From: Candidatus Latescibacterota bacterium
Lineage (GTDB): Bacteria > Latescibacterota > UBA2968 > GCA-2709665
Length of the DNA: 24,438 nucleotides
Direction of reading: 5' to 3'
Assembly (NCBI GenBank): GCA_012271065.1
Contig: JAAXHE010000224.1
Location: 1-24,438, forward strand
Under the pieces are notes generated by a model. That model was given only the letters and a program-made list of their open reading frames with translations, made no database searches and had not been told where the DNA came from. How positions within the stretch are numbered: position 1 is the stretch's first letter; the number at the start of each line of letters is the position of its first letter. Below, piece by piece: positions 1-8,600 of the stretch. A program made the position numbers and the translations under genes.

Positions 1-117
1 TTCGACAAGCTCAGGGAGCGGCTCAGAGTGCCGGATCAAACTTGTACGACAGTGTAAACTATCGAGTGCTCCCAGTGACATGACGCAATTTGAAATACGG
101 TCAGGAATAGACCGGGT

Positions 118-1413
118 TCAAATCGCTGTCTTCAGGCGGGCAAAGTGGGTGGAGTCGTCCAGTACTATGAGGGCGAGATAGGTTGTGACATCCGTGCGGG
201 TTGGATCCAGACCCGCGATAACCCCGCGGAACCAGGTGCGCCGCTTCTCGTTCCAGGGTTCGATCGTACCGATATCGTGGTTGAATTCGCTGATCTCAGC
301 GCCGGATTTGCCATAGTTGTCGTTAAGCCACACAAGTATCTCTTGGTCAGTACGGCCCGCCCTGATGAGATCGGTAAAGTCGCCCATCGAAAACCCGTAA
401 AACTCCGCGATCTTCTTGTCCAGGCCGGATTCTTCCGCGTACTTGTATTGGCCCAGCAAATGGTGGATCGCCGCCCTGCCTTTGTCGATCATCCGGGCGA
501 GTCCGAAGAGACCACCCACGGAAACGTCGTAAGGGCTTCTGGGCGGATGGCGAGTCAGGTCCACAATGCCGAAAGAGACCTCGTCGTCCACGTCGAGCAG
601 GTCGAACCATGTGGTGATGTCGGTTCGATTCGGCGCGGCGTTCGCAAGCGCCGCCTTGAAGATCGCGCATTCCTTGACGTTCTCCGGGCCTTTTCTGGAT
701 ATTCGATGGTTGAATTGCGAAATCTCGCCTGAGTGTGCGCCGGTGTTTTCCCTGACCCAGTCCCCGAGTTCCAGGTCGTTCGGATTGAGGTATGCAGCTT
801 CCTTGAATGCATCCGCCGTAAAGCCGGCGAAGTCGGTAATGGCCTGATCGATCGGGCAGTTGTAGATGTACTCGCCGAGCGCGCCGGCCGTGTCCGCGCG
901 GGCCTTGTCCGCCATGCGGGCGAGGCCGAAGATCCCCGCGACGTCCCTGCGGTACGGGGACCGCGGAGCCCTTTTCGCGAGGTCCACCTCTTTGAAGTTC
1001 GCCCAGTCGTCCAGTTCGATGGACTGGAATACGGTGACGATGTCGGTTCGACCGGGCGCGAACTTCTCGATGCGTTCCTTCAGCCGCTGTTTGCTCGCTT
1101 CGTCGTCCGGCTCGCGCTGGAGATGGTACTGATTGAAAGCGTCGATCTCCTCGTCCGTCCGGTCCGAAACCTCACGTATCCAGCGCGCGAGATCCGAATC
1201 GCCATAGCGCCCGGCGGCATCGGCAAAGTCGTCGTGTGAGACGTCCAGAAATTCCAGCAGGATCTTGTCCAGACCCGAATCGTCGCCATACAGGAATTCA
1301 CCGAGCGTACGGCTGTTGTATGCGCGGGCCTTGTCCGTCATCCGGGCGAGGTTGACGATTCCGGCAATTGAGACATTGGAGGGACGGCGCGGCGGTTGGC
1401 GACTCAGGTCCAC
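118..1413 (-). CDS. Tandem triple DUF5069 protein
   Basis: This 431-residue protein is three diverged copies of one domain of about 140 residues, at roughly 1-141, 142-282 and 283-426. Each copy opens with a version of VDLxRxPPRSP, then G[IL]xxLARMxDKxRA, LG[EQ]Y, a helical middle, E[IE]xxFN, and ends with RTD[IV]xT before the next copy. This matches DUF5069, usually a stand-alone single-domain protein of unknown function; the triplication is seen directly. The start is GTG at 1413 with AAAGGA six bases upstream. An overlapping ATG is out of frame and stops at once. It lies 18 bp after an orphan antitoxin-like gene, in the slot where a toxin would normally sit. Family assignment is confident; function is unknown. 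Confidence 0.85.
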   Translation of the reverse strand: MDLSRQPPRRPSNVSIAGIVNLARMTDKARAYNSRTLGEFLYGDDSGLDKILLEFLDVSHDDFADAAGRYGDSDLARWIREVSDRTDEEIDAFNQYHLQREPDDEASKQRLKERIEKFAPGRTDIVTVFQSIELDDWANFKEVDLAKRAPRSPYRRDVAGIFGLARMADKARADTAGALGEYIYNCPIDQAITDFAGFTADAFKEAAYLNPNDLELGDWVRENTGAHSGEISQFNHRISRKGPENVKECAIFKAALANAAPNRTDITTWFDLLDVDDEVSFGIVDLTRHPPRSPYDVSVGGLFGLARMIDKGRAAIHHLLGQYKYAEESGLDKKIAEFYGFSMGDFTDLIRAGRTDQEILVWLNDNYGKSGAEISEFNHDIGTIEPWNEKRRTWFRGVIAGLDPTRTDVTTYLALIVLDDSTHFARLKTAI

Positions 1414-1431
1414 ATGACTTCCTTTCTCAGT

Positions 1432-1662
1432 CTACCATTCATTGCAATCTGCTCGTTCGCAACCCTTTTCAATCGCTTGAGCCATTTCTTCAAGGCTAGC
1501 CTTGTCGATCGCGCCAGCTAACCTCAACAGGCATTTCCCTTGAATTCCTGCCGATTGGACGTCCGCCAATGAACGGGCAAGCTCCAGCACCCTTTTCTGC
1601 TGTGACACGTCCAACTTGCGAATCTCTTCAAGGATATCTCTTTCTATAGATGTTTCTGCCAT
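1432..1662 (-). CDS. VapB-like antitoxin, no recognisable toxin beside it
   Basis: A 76-residue acidic, helical protein. The N-terminal half (IERDILEEIRKLDVSQQKRV) resembles the short antitoxin-like family in which a helix-rich start is followed by GKxLLRxAGAI and a C-terminal EEMxxAIExGCExxDxxEW. Proteins of this type are normally encoded just upstream of a PIN-domain (VapC) toxin. Here the next gene downstream, 18 bp away, is the DUF5069 protein instead, so the partner is missing or replaced. The ribosome site upstream of ATG 1662 is weak. Antitoxin role is inferred from resemblance; the absence of an adjacent PIN gene is seen directly. Confidence 0.6.
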   Translation of the reverse strand: MAETSIERDILEEIRKLDVSQQKRVLELARSLADVQSAGIQGKCLLRLAGAIDKASLEEMAQAIEKGCERADCNEW

Positions 1663-1838
1663 GTTTTCGCTGCAGTTCCATACGACGGTGACCAGTCAAG
1701 CTAGGGATATTGAACGACATTCGACGTACAGGCAACTGCCCAAACCCATGCTCGGACTGTGCACGAATTCATGCAAACGATAGCCTTGAAGGACTCTCAC
1801 CGTCTTTCGCATCTGTCGACCTACTCGTGGAGACTTCG

Positions 1839-2093
1839 TCACACGGTATGCGCAATGGCATCTGCTTCGATTTCCGCTCGGTCTACGGCGTAACCTGCCG
1901 ATTTGACATTTGCGATCGCTGAAAGAATTGTCGCTTCGAGGGAAACACCTTCACGGCAAAAATCTATCGAGAAGACTCCGTCGCACACTCCGGGCGTTCC
2001 GTCGTCGCATCCGGCCTCGAACAATTCGTCCGCGATTTCTTCGGTCAATTCAAATTGACCCTTTAGTATCAAGGCAAATTCGTACTTTGCCAT
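1839..2093 (-). CDS. Small conserved hypothetical protein
   Basis: An 84-residue protein beginning MAKYEFALILKG. I place the start at ATG 2093 because AAAGGA lies about nine bases upstream; a longer reading frame to 2141 adds a basic stretch with no ribosome site. The sequence has an N-terminal strand (YEFALILKG), a helical ELTEEIADELFEAGCDD segment, a strand (VFSIDF) and a helix with ATILSAIANVKSAGY. This alternation looks like a small alpha/beta fold. I recall similar short hypothetical proteins beside accessory or toxin-antitoxin genes, but I know no function. It sits between the DUF433/DUF5615 pair and the orphan antitoxin, all on the minus strand. Confidence 0.65.
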   Translation of the reverse strand: MAKYEFALILKGQFELTEEIADELFEAGCDDGTPGVCDGVFSIDFCREGVSLEATILSAIANVKSAGYAVDRAEIEADAIAHTV

Positions 2094-2207
2094 TGCAAAA
2101 GTCCTTTCCAACCTACCACCTACATTACGAGGTGCGGACACTTTTCAACTGAGCGACGCTACTCGAAATGGAAATCGGAACGGGCGATAAGCGGAGATTA
2201 AGTGGTC

Positions 2208-2570
2208 TCATCTTATCCGAAAACGAACGCGCCCCAATTCCACAATTGCCAGCCTTCCGCGAAGTTCAGGAAAAGTGTCTATCCGTTCCAGGAACGAAGA
2301 TAAGAGCCGCAAGATAAACGATGTTGTCGCGTGTCTCGGCAGACGCAAAATCACGATGCCAAAATACCGGGACGGAGGATAGCGACGCACATCGGCAAAT
2401 CCCAGATCAGCACTCAATACACAGAGTCTCTCATCGCTGGCAAATTGGACGATTTCCTCATCGCTTGCGCTCATCATGCCAATATCGCGCACATCCACCG
2501 CTTCGTGACCGTACGCGTCAATCACCTGAGAAACAGATCTTGGTAGATCCGCGTCAATAATGAAACGCAG
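2208..2570 (-). CDS. DUF5615 PIN-like toxin, probable CTG start
   Basis: Predicted toxin of a DUF433/DUF5615 pair; the DUF5615 fold is related to PIN-domain RNases. The first ordinary start (GTG at 2525) would remove the N-terminal FIIDADLPRS segment, which family members keep because it carries the first acidic active-site residues. That segment is present in frame upstream, and the codon where family members have Met is CTG at 2570. The CTG lies four bases after the TGA of the antitoxin, so coupled translation is plausible. The rest fits the family: GHEAVDVRDIG, SDEEIVQFA, VLSADLGFADVRRYPP, GIVILRLP. From CTG it is 120 residues. Either the gene uses a rare start or an ATG was mutated and the toxin is crippled. 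Confidence 0.75.
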   Translation of the reverse strand: MRFIIDADLPRSVSQVIDAYGHEAVDVRDIGMMSASDEEIVQFASDERLCVLSADLGFADVRRYPPSRYFGIVILRLPRHATTSFILRLLSSFLERIDTFPELRGRLAIVELGRVRFRIR

Positions 2571-2574
2571 TCGA

Positions 2575-2799
2575 TCAGGACTGAGGAAGAGGATGTGCTT
2601 CTTCGTGCTCGATCAACTCTTCGGCATAGGCGAGTGCCGCTCTCAAGTCCGCGTCCGAGATAGCATATTCCTCGCAGACCTCGTGCGGTTCAGATCCACC
2701 CGCGAGACTCCCGATAATTCTATGTACAGGTACTCTCGTTCCCCTGATCACCGGTTTGCCATGACGAATTGACGGATCAATGACAATTCGATCGTTCAT
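2575..2799 (-). CDS. DUF433 antitoxin
   Basis: A 74-residue DUF433 protein. It opens MNDRIVIDPSIRHGKPVIRG and continues TRVPVHRIIGSLAGG, the usual DUF433 start, followed by a winged/HTH-like helical part (EVCEEYAISDADLRAALAYAEEL). I chose ATG 2799 over the longer frame from 2913 because GGAGGAGG lies about eight bases upstream and the family starts here. DUF433 proteins are commonly the antitoxin and autoregulator of a DUF5615 toxin, which follows here after a four-base gap. Pairing is seen directly; the role is from family knowledge. Confidence 0.85.
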   Translation of the reverse strand: MNDRIVIDPSIRHGKPVIRGTRVPVHRIIGSLAGGSEPHEVCEEYAISDADLRAALAYAEELIEHEEAHPLPQS

Positions 2800-3108
2800 T
2801 TTACGGCCTCCTCCAATTCCTGCAAACATCCGATATTCGACCTTGCGGCAGAATCCATCGTCGATAGTCATCGCTGCCAGTGTGGAACGAAAGGGAGATC
2901 CAGATGGGTTCACGGACTAAGTATCCGGCCTTGGATCTCATTTCCTCAGGATAAACTTCAGCCGACTTCCGGGCCAGACCGCGCACCGGTCAATAGTACG
3001 CAAACCCCCATGCACTGTCAAGGAATCCGGAAAGTCACAACCGGTCCTTGATCAGTGCGAAGGTTGCCGGTCTTGCGGATATTTCGGGAACGAGCAGTTC
3101 ATCTTCCT
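2800..3108. other. Intergenic stretch of about 310 bp
   Basis: Lies between the stop of folE2 and the antitoxin start, both on the minus strand. Apart from the strong antitoxin ribosome site at its left edge I see no convincing gene, hairpin or repeat. The short open frames here lack a start with a ribosome site and match nothing I know. A promoter for the toxin-antitoxin pair is expected here but I cannot point to a good one. Confidence 0.5.
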
Positions 3109-3951
3109 TCAGATCTGGGCCGCGACCTCGACGCCTTCCCTCGGGCTGAGAAGGGGACCGCGTACACCGCGTTCGATCCTGGCGAAGGCGTCGTGGTTAT
3201 GTATACTCTCGTAATTTCTGCTCGCGACGTAAAACCACAGGATTTTGCCGTTATGCAAGAGGTCTAACAGGTCCGTGCCAATGTCCCTGACCATGTCCTC
3301 GACGAATCGGGGATTGTCATAAGCGCGCTCGGTCACCGCTTTTTCGTCGGGCCTCTTGAGGACCGGATAGAGTTCGCACGAGGCGTTCTTCTCCGCAATA
3401 TCGATTAAATCCTCGAACCAGACGAATTCTTCGCCAGCCGGACGCACGTCGATTGTGATTTCGGATCGCTGGTTGTGGGCGCCGTATTCGCTGATCTCCT
3501 TGCTGCAGGGACAAAGTGTCGTGACGTTCACCTTGACGCCTACACTCTTGTCGTCAGTGCCTGAAGTTGACGACATGCTGCGGAAGACACAATTGAAGTC
3601 GATCAGTCCCTGTTCCCTGGTTACAGGAGCCTTGCGCGCAAGGAATATGGGAAACTCCATATCTACGAATGCCTCCTCGGCCTCGAGCAGATTGAGAAGT
3701 TCCTCCAGTACCAGATGCACCGTGTCGGGTCTGAACTGATGGTTGCGCTCGTTAAGGGCGATCATAAACCGGGACATATGGGTGCCCTTGAGGTAGTGCG
3801 GAAGACTCACGGTCATAGAAAGGTTCGCAACCGTATTGAACTCCCCGCCGGCGCGAAGGGGCAGGGTCAGGGGATAGCGTACGTTTGAGACGCCCACCTG
3901 GTCGATGCCGATGCCGCGTGGGTCCGCGAGATTCTGTAGATCAGGTAACAT
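3109..3951 (-). CDS. folE2: GTP cyclohydrolase FolE2 (type IB)
   Basis: Catalyses GTP to 7,8-dihydroneopterin triphosphate, the first step of folate and of queuosine-type deazapurine synthesis. FolE2 is the prokaryotic alternative to FolE and can use several divalent metals. The 280-residue protein starts MLPDLQNLADPRGIGIDQVG, the usual FolE2 opening. HYLKGTHMSRF and LCPCSKEISEYGAHNQRS are conserved; by this numbering Cys147 and His159 are in the positions known as metal ligands. A C-terminal SIHNHDAFARI is also typical. I chose ATG 3951 (AGAGGTA just upstream) over GTG 4008, which adds 19 non-family residues. It lies 59 bp after the P-loop gene on the same strand and is probably co-transcribed with it. 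Confidence 0.93.
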   Translation of the reverse strand: MLPDLQNLADPRGIGIDQVGVSNVRYPLTLPLRAGGEFNTVANLSMTVSLPHYLKGTHMSRFMIALNERNHQFRPDTVHLVLEELLNLLEAEEAFVDMEFPIFLARKAPVTREQGLIDFNCVFRSMSSTSGTDDKSVGVKVNVTTLCPCSKEISEYGAHNQRSEITIDVRPAGEEFVWFEDLIDIAEKNASCELYPVLKRPDEKAVTERAYDNPRFVEDMVRDIGTDLLDLLHNGKILWFYVASRNYESIHNHDAFARIERGVRGPLLSPREGVEVAAQI

Positions 3952-4010
3952 TTGTACCTCTACGCGATGAAGTCGCCAGTTTGCGATGATGATTCCAACA
4001 CGATTCACAC

Positions 4011-4637
4011 TTACGTATTCATGCGGGTAAGCATATCGCGGTCGTTGAGGAAGGGGACGGACCCGTCCAGAAAGGCCTGGAGGAGGCCGTCCGGGGTCAG
4101 ATCGGACGTATCGATTTCAAACTTGCGCCTGATCCAGCAGGCGCCGTACTCCGCCTGGAATTCGTCCAGAATATCCTGGATGTCTTCCCTGGGGACAATG
4201 TGATACGTATGGCGGTCATCTTCCATGCGTCTCTCGATGACGTCGGCGCGGGCTTTGAGATGGACCAGGATGGTGTCCCGGGGCATTTCGGCTTCCCAGG
4301 CTCTCGGCGTTTCGGAGAGCCGGCCCACGGCGGGGTAATAGTACCTGGGGCCGTAGATGTTTTCCTCGATGTGAAACCCGCCCAGCAGAATGTGTTCATA
4401 TTTGTTGATCAGCCGGACGTGGTAGGCGAGCTGGAACCGCTGGTAACGTTCCTTGATGGCTTCCGGCAGACCCAGCATGATCCGCTGATCGCCTTCGGTC
4501 TTGAGCATCTGGCAGTCGGGAATGCTGAAGTGATCGTCCAGGTGATGAACGATGCCCCGTTCGCGCCCCCACTGCATCAGGCCGTCGAAAAGGGTTGTTT
4601 TTCCTGTGTACTCGCAACCGATCGCGATGATGCGCAT
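4011..4637 (-). CDS. P-loop NTPase, kinase-like
   Basis: A 208-residue protein with a Walker A loop at residues 7-14 (GCEYTGKT) directly after the first beta strand, as in small nucleotide or metabolite kinases. A middle segment LLGGFHIEENIYGPRYYYP and a later ILVHLKARADVIERRM recall the region before, and the Arg-rich lid of, deoxynucleoside and nucleotide kinases. I do not recognise the exact family or substrate. ATG 4637 has GAGGAG about eight bases upstream. It precedes folE2 by 59 bp, which suggests a pterin, nucleotide or cofactor connection, but that is inference. The neighbouring repeat at 4711-4841 separates it from cutC. Confidence 0.75.
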   Translation of the reverse strand: MRIIAIGCEYTGKTTLFDGLMQWGRERGIVHHLDDHFSIPDCQMLKTEGDQRIMLGLPEAIKERYQRFQLAYHVRLINKYEHILLGGFHIEENIYGPRYYYPAVGRLSETPRAWEAEMPRDTILVHLKARADVIERRMEDDRHTYHIVPREDIQDILDEFQAEYGACWIRRKFEIDTSDLTPDGLLQAFLDGSVPFLNDRDMLTRMNT

Positions 4638-4710
4638 AGCGAAGTCTCCTCAATGAATCAGCCGACGCGCGCCACGGGACACGCTGAGGCATGAAGTGTT
4701 GTGATGCAAG

Positions 4711-4841
4711 ATCGGGTAGACGTAAGAGGTGAGACGGCAGAAGGAATCATCGCACGGTATGTTATTCCTCCTTGCCTCCGGCACGTGAAGAAACCTCACA
4801 AGGCAGGAAATCTCTACCCTCTACCGTCTCACGTCTTACCC
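4711..4841. repeat. Palindromic ~130-bp element, copy 1
   Basis: Non-coding element whose left end (ATCGGGTAGACG) pairs imperfectly with its right end (CACGTCTTACCC read in reverse). It has an inner stem formed by CCTTGCCT near 4769 and AGGCAGG near 4801. Two further copies lie at 13281-13412 and 20618-20758, and the core TCCTCCTTGCCT is nearly unchanged between copies 1 and 2. It encodes nothing visible and looks like a MITE or a REP-like palindrome. Its right end contains the stop codon of cutC. Confidence 0.8.
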
Positions 4842-5606
4842 GGGGTTGGTTGTGATGGCCGGGGTAGCGGCCTGAATGAAGGCGTTGACGCGATTGGCGT
4901 CGGTGATATCGTGTGAAAATTCCGGGGGACGAAGCTCGCCGCCCATGAAGGCATTCGGGTTGCGAAACGTCATCCGGCTGGGAACACTGCCGCCCGCAGC
5001 GACGTGGATCTCGCGGGCGCCGGTGCCGGCCACGACTTTCGCGACGTTGCGTTCGGTAATACCGCCGCCGGGCATGATCACGATTCGTCCGTCGGCCTTC
5101 TCGATCAGCTCCGCGATGAGATCGATCCCTTCCAGCGCCGAAATCTCCTGGCCCGAAGTGAGCACCCTGTCCACACCCAGCGAAATCAGTTCGTCCAGTG
5201 ACCGGAGGGGATCGGCGGTCATATCGAACGCCCGGTGGAACGTCACCGGAAGCGGGCGGATACGTTCGACGAGAGCTCCCGTGCGCTCCACATCGATCGA
5301 TCCGTCCGGATTCAGAAGGCCGATCACAATCCCGTCGGCGCCCCCTTCGGCGGCCGTTTCGACGTCACGCGCCATCGTTTCGAACTCGACTTCGGAATAG
5401 CAGAAGTCGCCTCCTCGCGGTCGGACGATCACGTTGAGACCGATTTCGATATGCTTTCGCGCGACCTGTACGGCGCCCGCGCTGGGCGTGGTACCGCCTT
5501 CGATCAGGTTATCGCACAACTCCACCCGGAGGGCCCCGCCTTCCTGGGCGGCGATGGCCCCCTGCGCGGAACCGACGCAGATCTCAAACAGTACTGGCGT
5601 GTTCAA
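4836..5606 (-). CDS. cutC: CutC family protein
   Basis: A 256-residue TIM-barrel protein of the CutC family, historically linked to copper homeostasis, although its biochemical role is disputed. Family motifs are present: FEICVGS, GALRVELCDNLIEGGTTPSAG, VIVRPRGGDFCYS, GADGIVIGLL, TFHRAFDMTADP, VLTSGQ, IVIMPGGGI and EIHVAAGG. The start is TTG at 5606 with GGAGG six bases upstream; a longer frame to 5648 has no ribosome site. The gene lies 81 bp after the DUF4962 gene on the same strand. Its last residues and TAA stop run into the right end of the repeat at 4711-4841, so the C terminus may have been reset by that insertion. Confidence 0.92.
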   Translation of the reverse strand: MNTPVLFEICVGSAQGAIAAQEGGALRVELCDNLIEGGTTPSAGAVQVARKHIEIGLNVIVRPRGGDFCYSEVEFETMARDVETAAEGGADGIVIGLLNPDGSIDVERTGALVERIRPLPVTFHRAFDMTADPLRSLDELISLGVDRVLTSGQEISALEGIDLIAELIEKADGRIVIMPGGGITERNVAKVVAGTGAREIHVAAGGSVPSRMTFRNPNAFMGGELRPPEFSHDITDANRVNAFIQAATPAITTNPG

Positions 5607-5687
5607 TTTGCACCTCCGTGCGTGATATCGTGGATCCCGGGCGGACAACAGAAAGAGCCCCGCGACAGCGCCGGCCGCGATTCGTAT

Positions 5688-8600
5688 TTAATCCTGCGCA
5701 ATATACCCGAATTCCATATCATCCATCCACAGGACCTGATCGGGTTCTCCTCCTGAATCGAACGCGACGGACACGGTTGTGTACCCCGGTTGGACGTCCA
5801 GCTCCGCCTGGTACCCCGTCCACGCCTGGGCGGGTCTGACGGGGACGTCGATATGGGTACCCTGCTGTCCGGACACGGACACGCGAGCGTGGGTGGCCGT
5901 GCCGCGCGCCTTGAATCGCAAGTTATAACGGCCGGCCTTGCGCAGGCGCATCGGACGGCTCCTGAGCGACATGGGGTCCGTGTCCCTCGTAAATTTGAGA
6001 CAGGCGTTTCCTTCCACGGCATCCTCGACGCTCCACGCGGGCCAGCTGAGATCGTGCGTGCGGGAGTGCTGCACGTTCCAGTAACGCGGCGGGTAATCCA
6101 CGATGCCGGCTTCGAAACCGCCGTTGCAGAGCAGGTTGATGAGTCTGCCCCGGTGGCTCTCGACAAGGAATGCCCGAAGATCCGGTCGGCCGTCAGGCGG
6201 ATAGCGTACGAAGACTTCCGTTCCTTCTCTAAGGCAGGCCTTTACGTGGCCTTTCCCGTACACGCTCACGTCCGGGTCCCAACGGTCCTGAATTAGCAAT
6301 TCCGCGCCTTCAGCGACGAGTTCATAGACACCCGGCACGCACGGCGTGAATTCTTCGAAGGCGATGATATCCCCATTGTCCGCGATGGCTGTCTGCAGGA
6401 CCACAGTCTGCCGGCCGTCACCGCCGGGAAGCGTCAGGTGAAGCGGTTCCGGGGTCTTCGTCAGGTCCGCGACCGGGTCGATCCACAGGACGGATTCGCC
6501 CGCGTCCACCAGGTCGACTTCAACCCTCCCGTCACGCCACGTGAAATCGATGGGACTCGCGTTCTGCGGACGCGCCGGCGGAGAGATGTACACCGAGCCC
6601 GGCGCACGGGGAAGATGGATGGAGACACGCACCGGCGTCCGGTGCCGGACCTGAACCTGCGCGGCGGCGCTATGGCGGTTGTAGCTTGCCGCCGCGTCGC
6701 ATTCCACATCGGCGGTCAGGAGAATCTCACCATCCAGGCAGAGCCGGGCGCCACCGTGAAGCAGCCAGCGATCGAGTTGGTCCCCGATATGGCTGACGTT
6801 GACGACCTTGCCGTCCGATTCTATTCCCGCCCCTTCAATGCGACCACCCTCCCGGTTTCGAAACAGGACGCATTCGGAGCGGTTCCCGGACTGAAAGCTG
6901 ACGCCATCGGCCCCGTCAGTCTCCAGGCGGCGGATATTATCGACTCCCGGGCCGTCCGTATCCTTGTACGTATGCAGGACCGCCAGGATTTGCTCCCTGG
7001 TCCTCTTCTCAGTCGTGGCCCGGATGTTCCACTGCTGGGGGAAGGCTTCGGTAACCCTGCACCAGTCGCGCGTCTTCAAAGGAAACGGCCGGTCGTTGTT
7101 CTGGATGTATTTCAGGGGACCGTCCGCCAGGTGCCGGACCAGGAGCCGCTGGTCCCGCTGACGGATGGTCATGGATTGACTGACCTCGTCCATATCCGCG
7201 CGTTCGAAGGTGTTGAGCGTCCAGGAGAATTCCCGCGGTTCAGACGCTTCAAGGTCGTCGCAGAGAACAAAGACGTCCGGGCGGATGAAAAGAACACACC
7301 GTTGGAACTTCTCGAGCAACTCCCCGTACGCGCCGGAAGCGTCGCCGGTGAAGAAGCAGGCGTCCGGCGTATTGAAAAAAGCGGCTATCTCTCCCTTGTG
7401 GGCGATGCCCCGGCGCTGGCTTTCGCCGTCGACGAGGATGGAGTTATGCGCCTGTGTGGTCCGGGTCCATTGCGCGTGGTACGTGTCCCCGTAATAGGTG
7501 TAATATCCCGCATCGCAGCAGAGGATCTCTCCGCCGGCGTGGATGACGAATCCGTTCTGGTCCTGGTGGGCATGGCTGTGATCGCCCCACTGGCTGCTTC
7601 TGAAGAAGATGCGGCTGCTTCCGTGATCGTAGAACCTGTCGTACGCCGCGAGCTGGCCGACGTCGGGGAACAGACGGGCCTGCGCGACATCAACCGGCGG
7701 CCTGGGCCTGACGCCGCTGCCGGCGAGATACTGGAGCGGGAGATGCACCGGGTTGCAGACCCGTGTATCGCTCCACCACTTGACCGTGGGGTCACCGGTC
7801 ATGGCGGCCAGAAAGGCGGAAACGTAGGTATCCGCGTCGCTGCCGAAATTGGGATCGATCAGGGAATAGCAATCTCCCCAGTGGTTCCACCAGTAATTGA
7901 GGGACATGCAATACAACCAGAACGAGCCGGTATTCTGCCACCGGGGTTCGCGGAAGACGTCCAGACCCGTTGCGGTCTTGAGTGCTGCCAGGGCCTCAAG
8001 AATGAACTGCACTTTGTGGCCGTATTTCTGACCTTCGGTATACCCGCCGTCGCTGCTTCCCCACGCAACACGGTTGGCGTACTGCCGAATGAGGTAGTCG
8101 GCCCACTCCCGCGTACGCGCGGATTCGGTAGCCACGGCCAGTACCGTGGGAAGCAACGCGTGCATGCACTGTTGCCCGTGGGAATTCTGATAATTCAGGT
8201 GGATCTGCAGTCCATCTCTCAGCCACCTGTAAGCGGCATCGCAGTGGAATTCGATGTGCGCCAGGGCACCTGCACGTTCCTCCGATTCAAGCAGGGGGTA
8301 CAGCCGATCGTATGCCAGTGCCATCCCCTTGAGGCCGAATTCGTAGCAGTAGACGACGGTATCGTGCTGCCCGCGGTCCTTTTGGTGAATGTCGACGCGG
8401 AAATGCGCCAGAAAAACCATCCAGCGCCGCGCGGCCGCTGCATACTTTTCATCGCCCGAGATCAGATAGGCAAAGGAGAGCGCATTGACGGTATCGGCGC
8501 CCCGCTTGAGATCGGCGATCTGGAAGTCCGCCGGGAACCTGATGCGGCCGTCCTTCAGATGAAAGACCTGACCGCGGCGTTCGCCCAGGCTCGCGGGCGC

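Noticed and set aside
2..17. TTCGACAAGCTCAGGG at the left edge as a repeat end
   Set aside because: I recall this motif as a common dispersed sequence, but there is no second copy in the window to support it.
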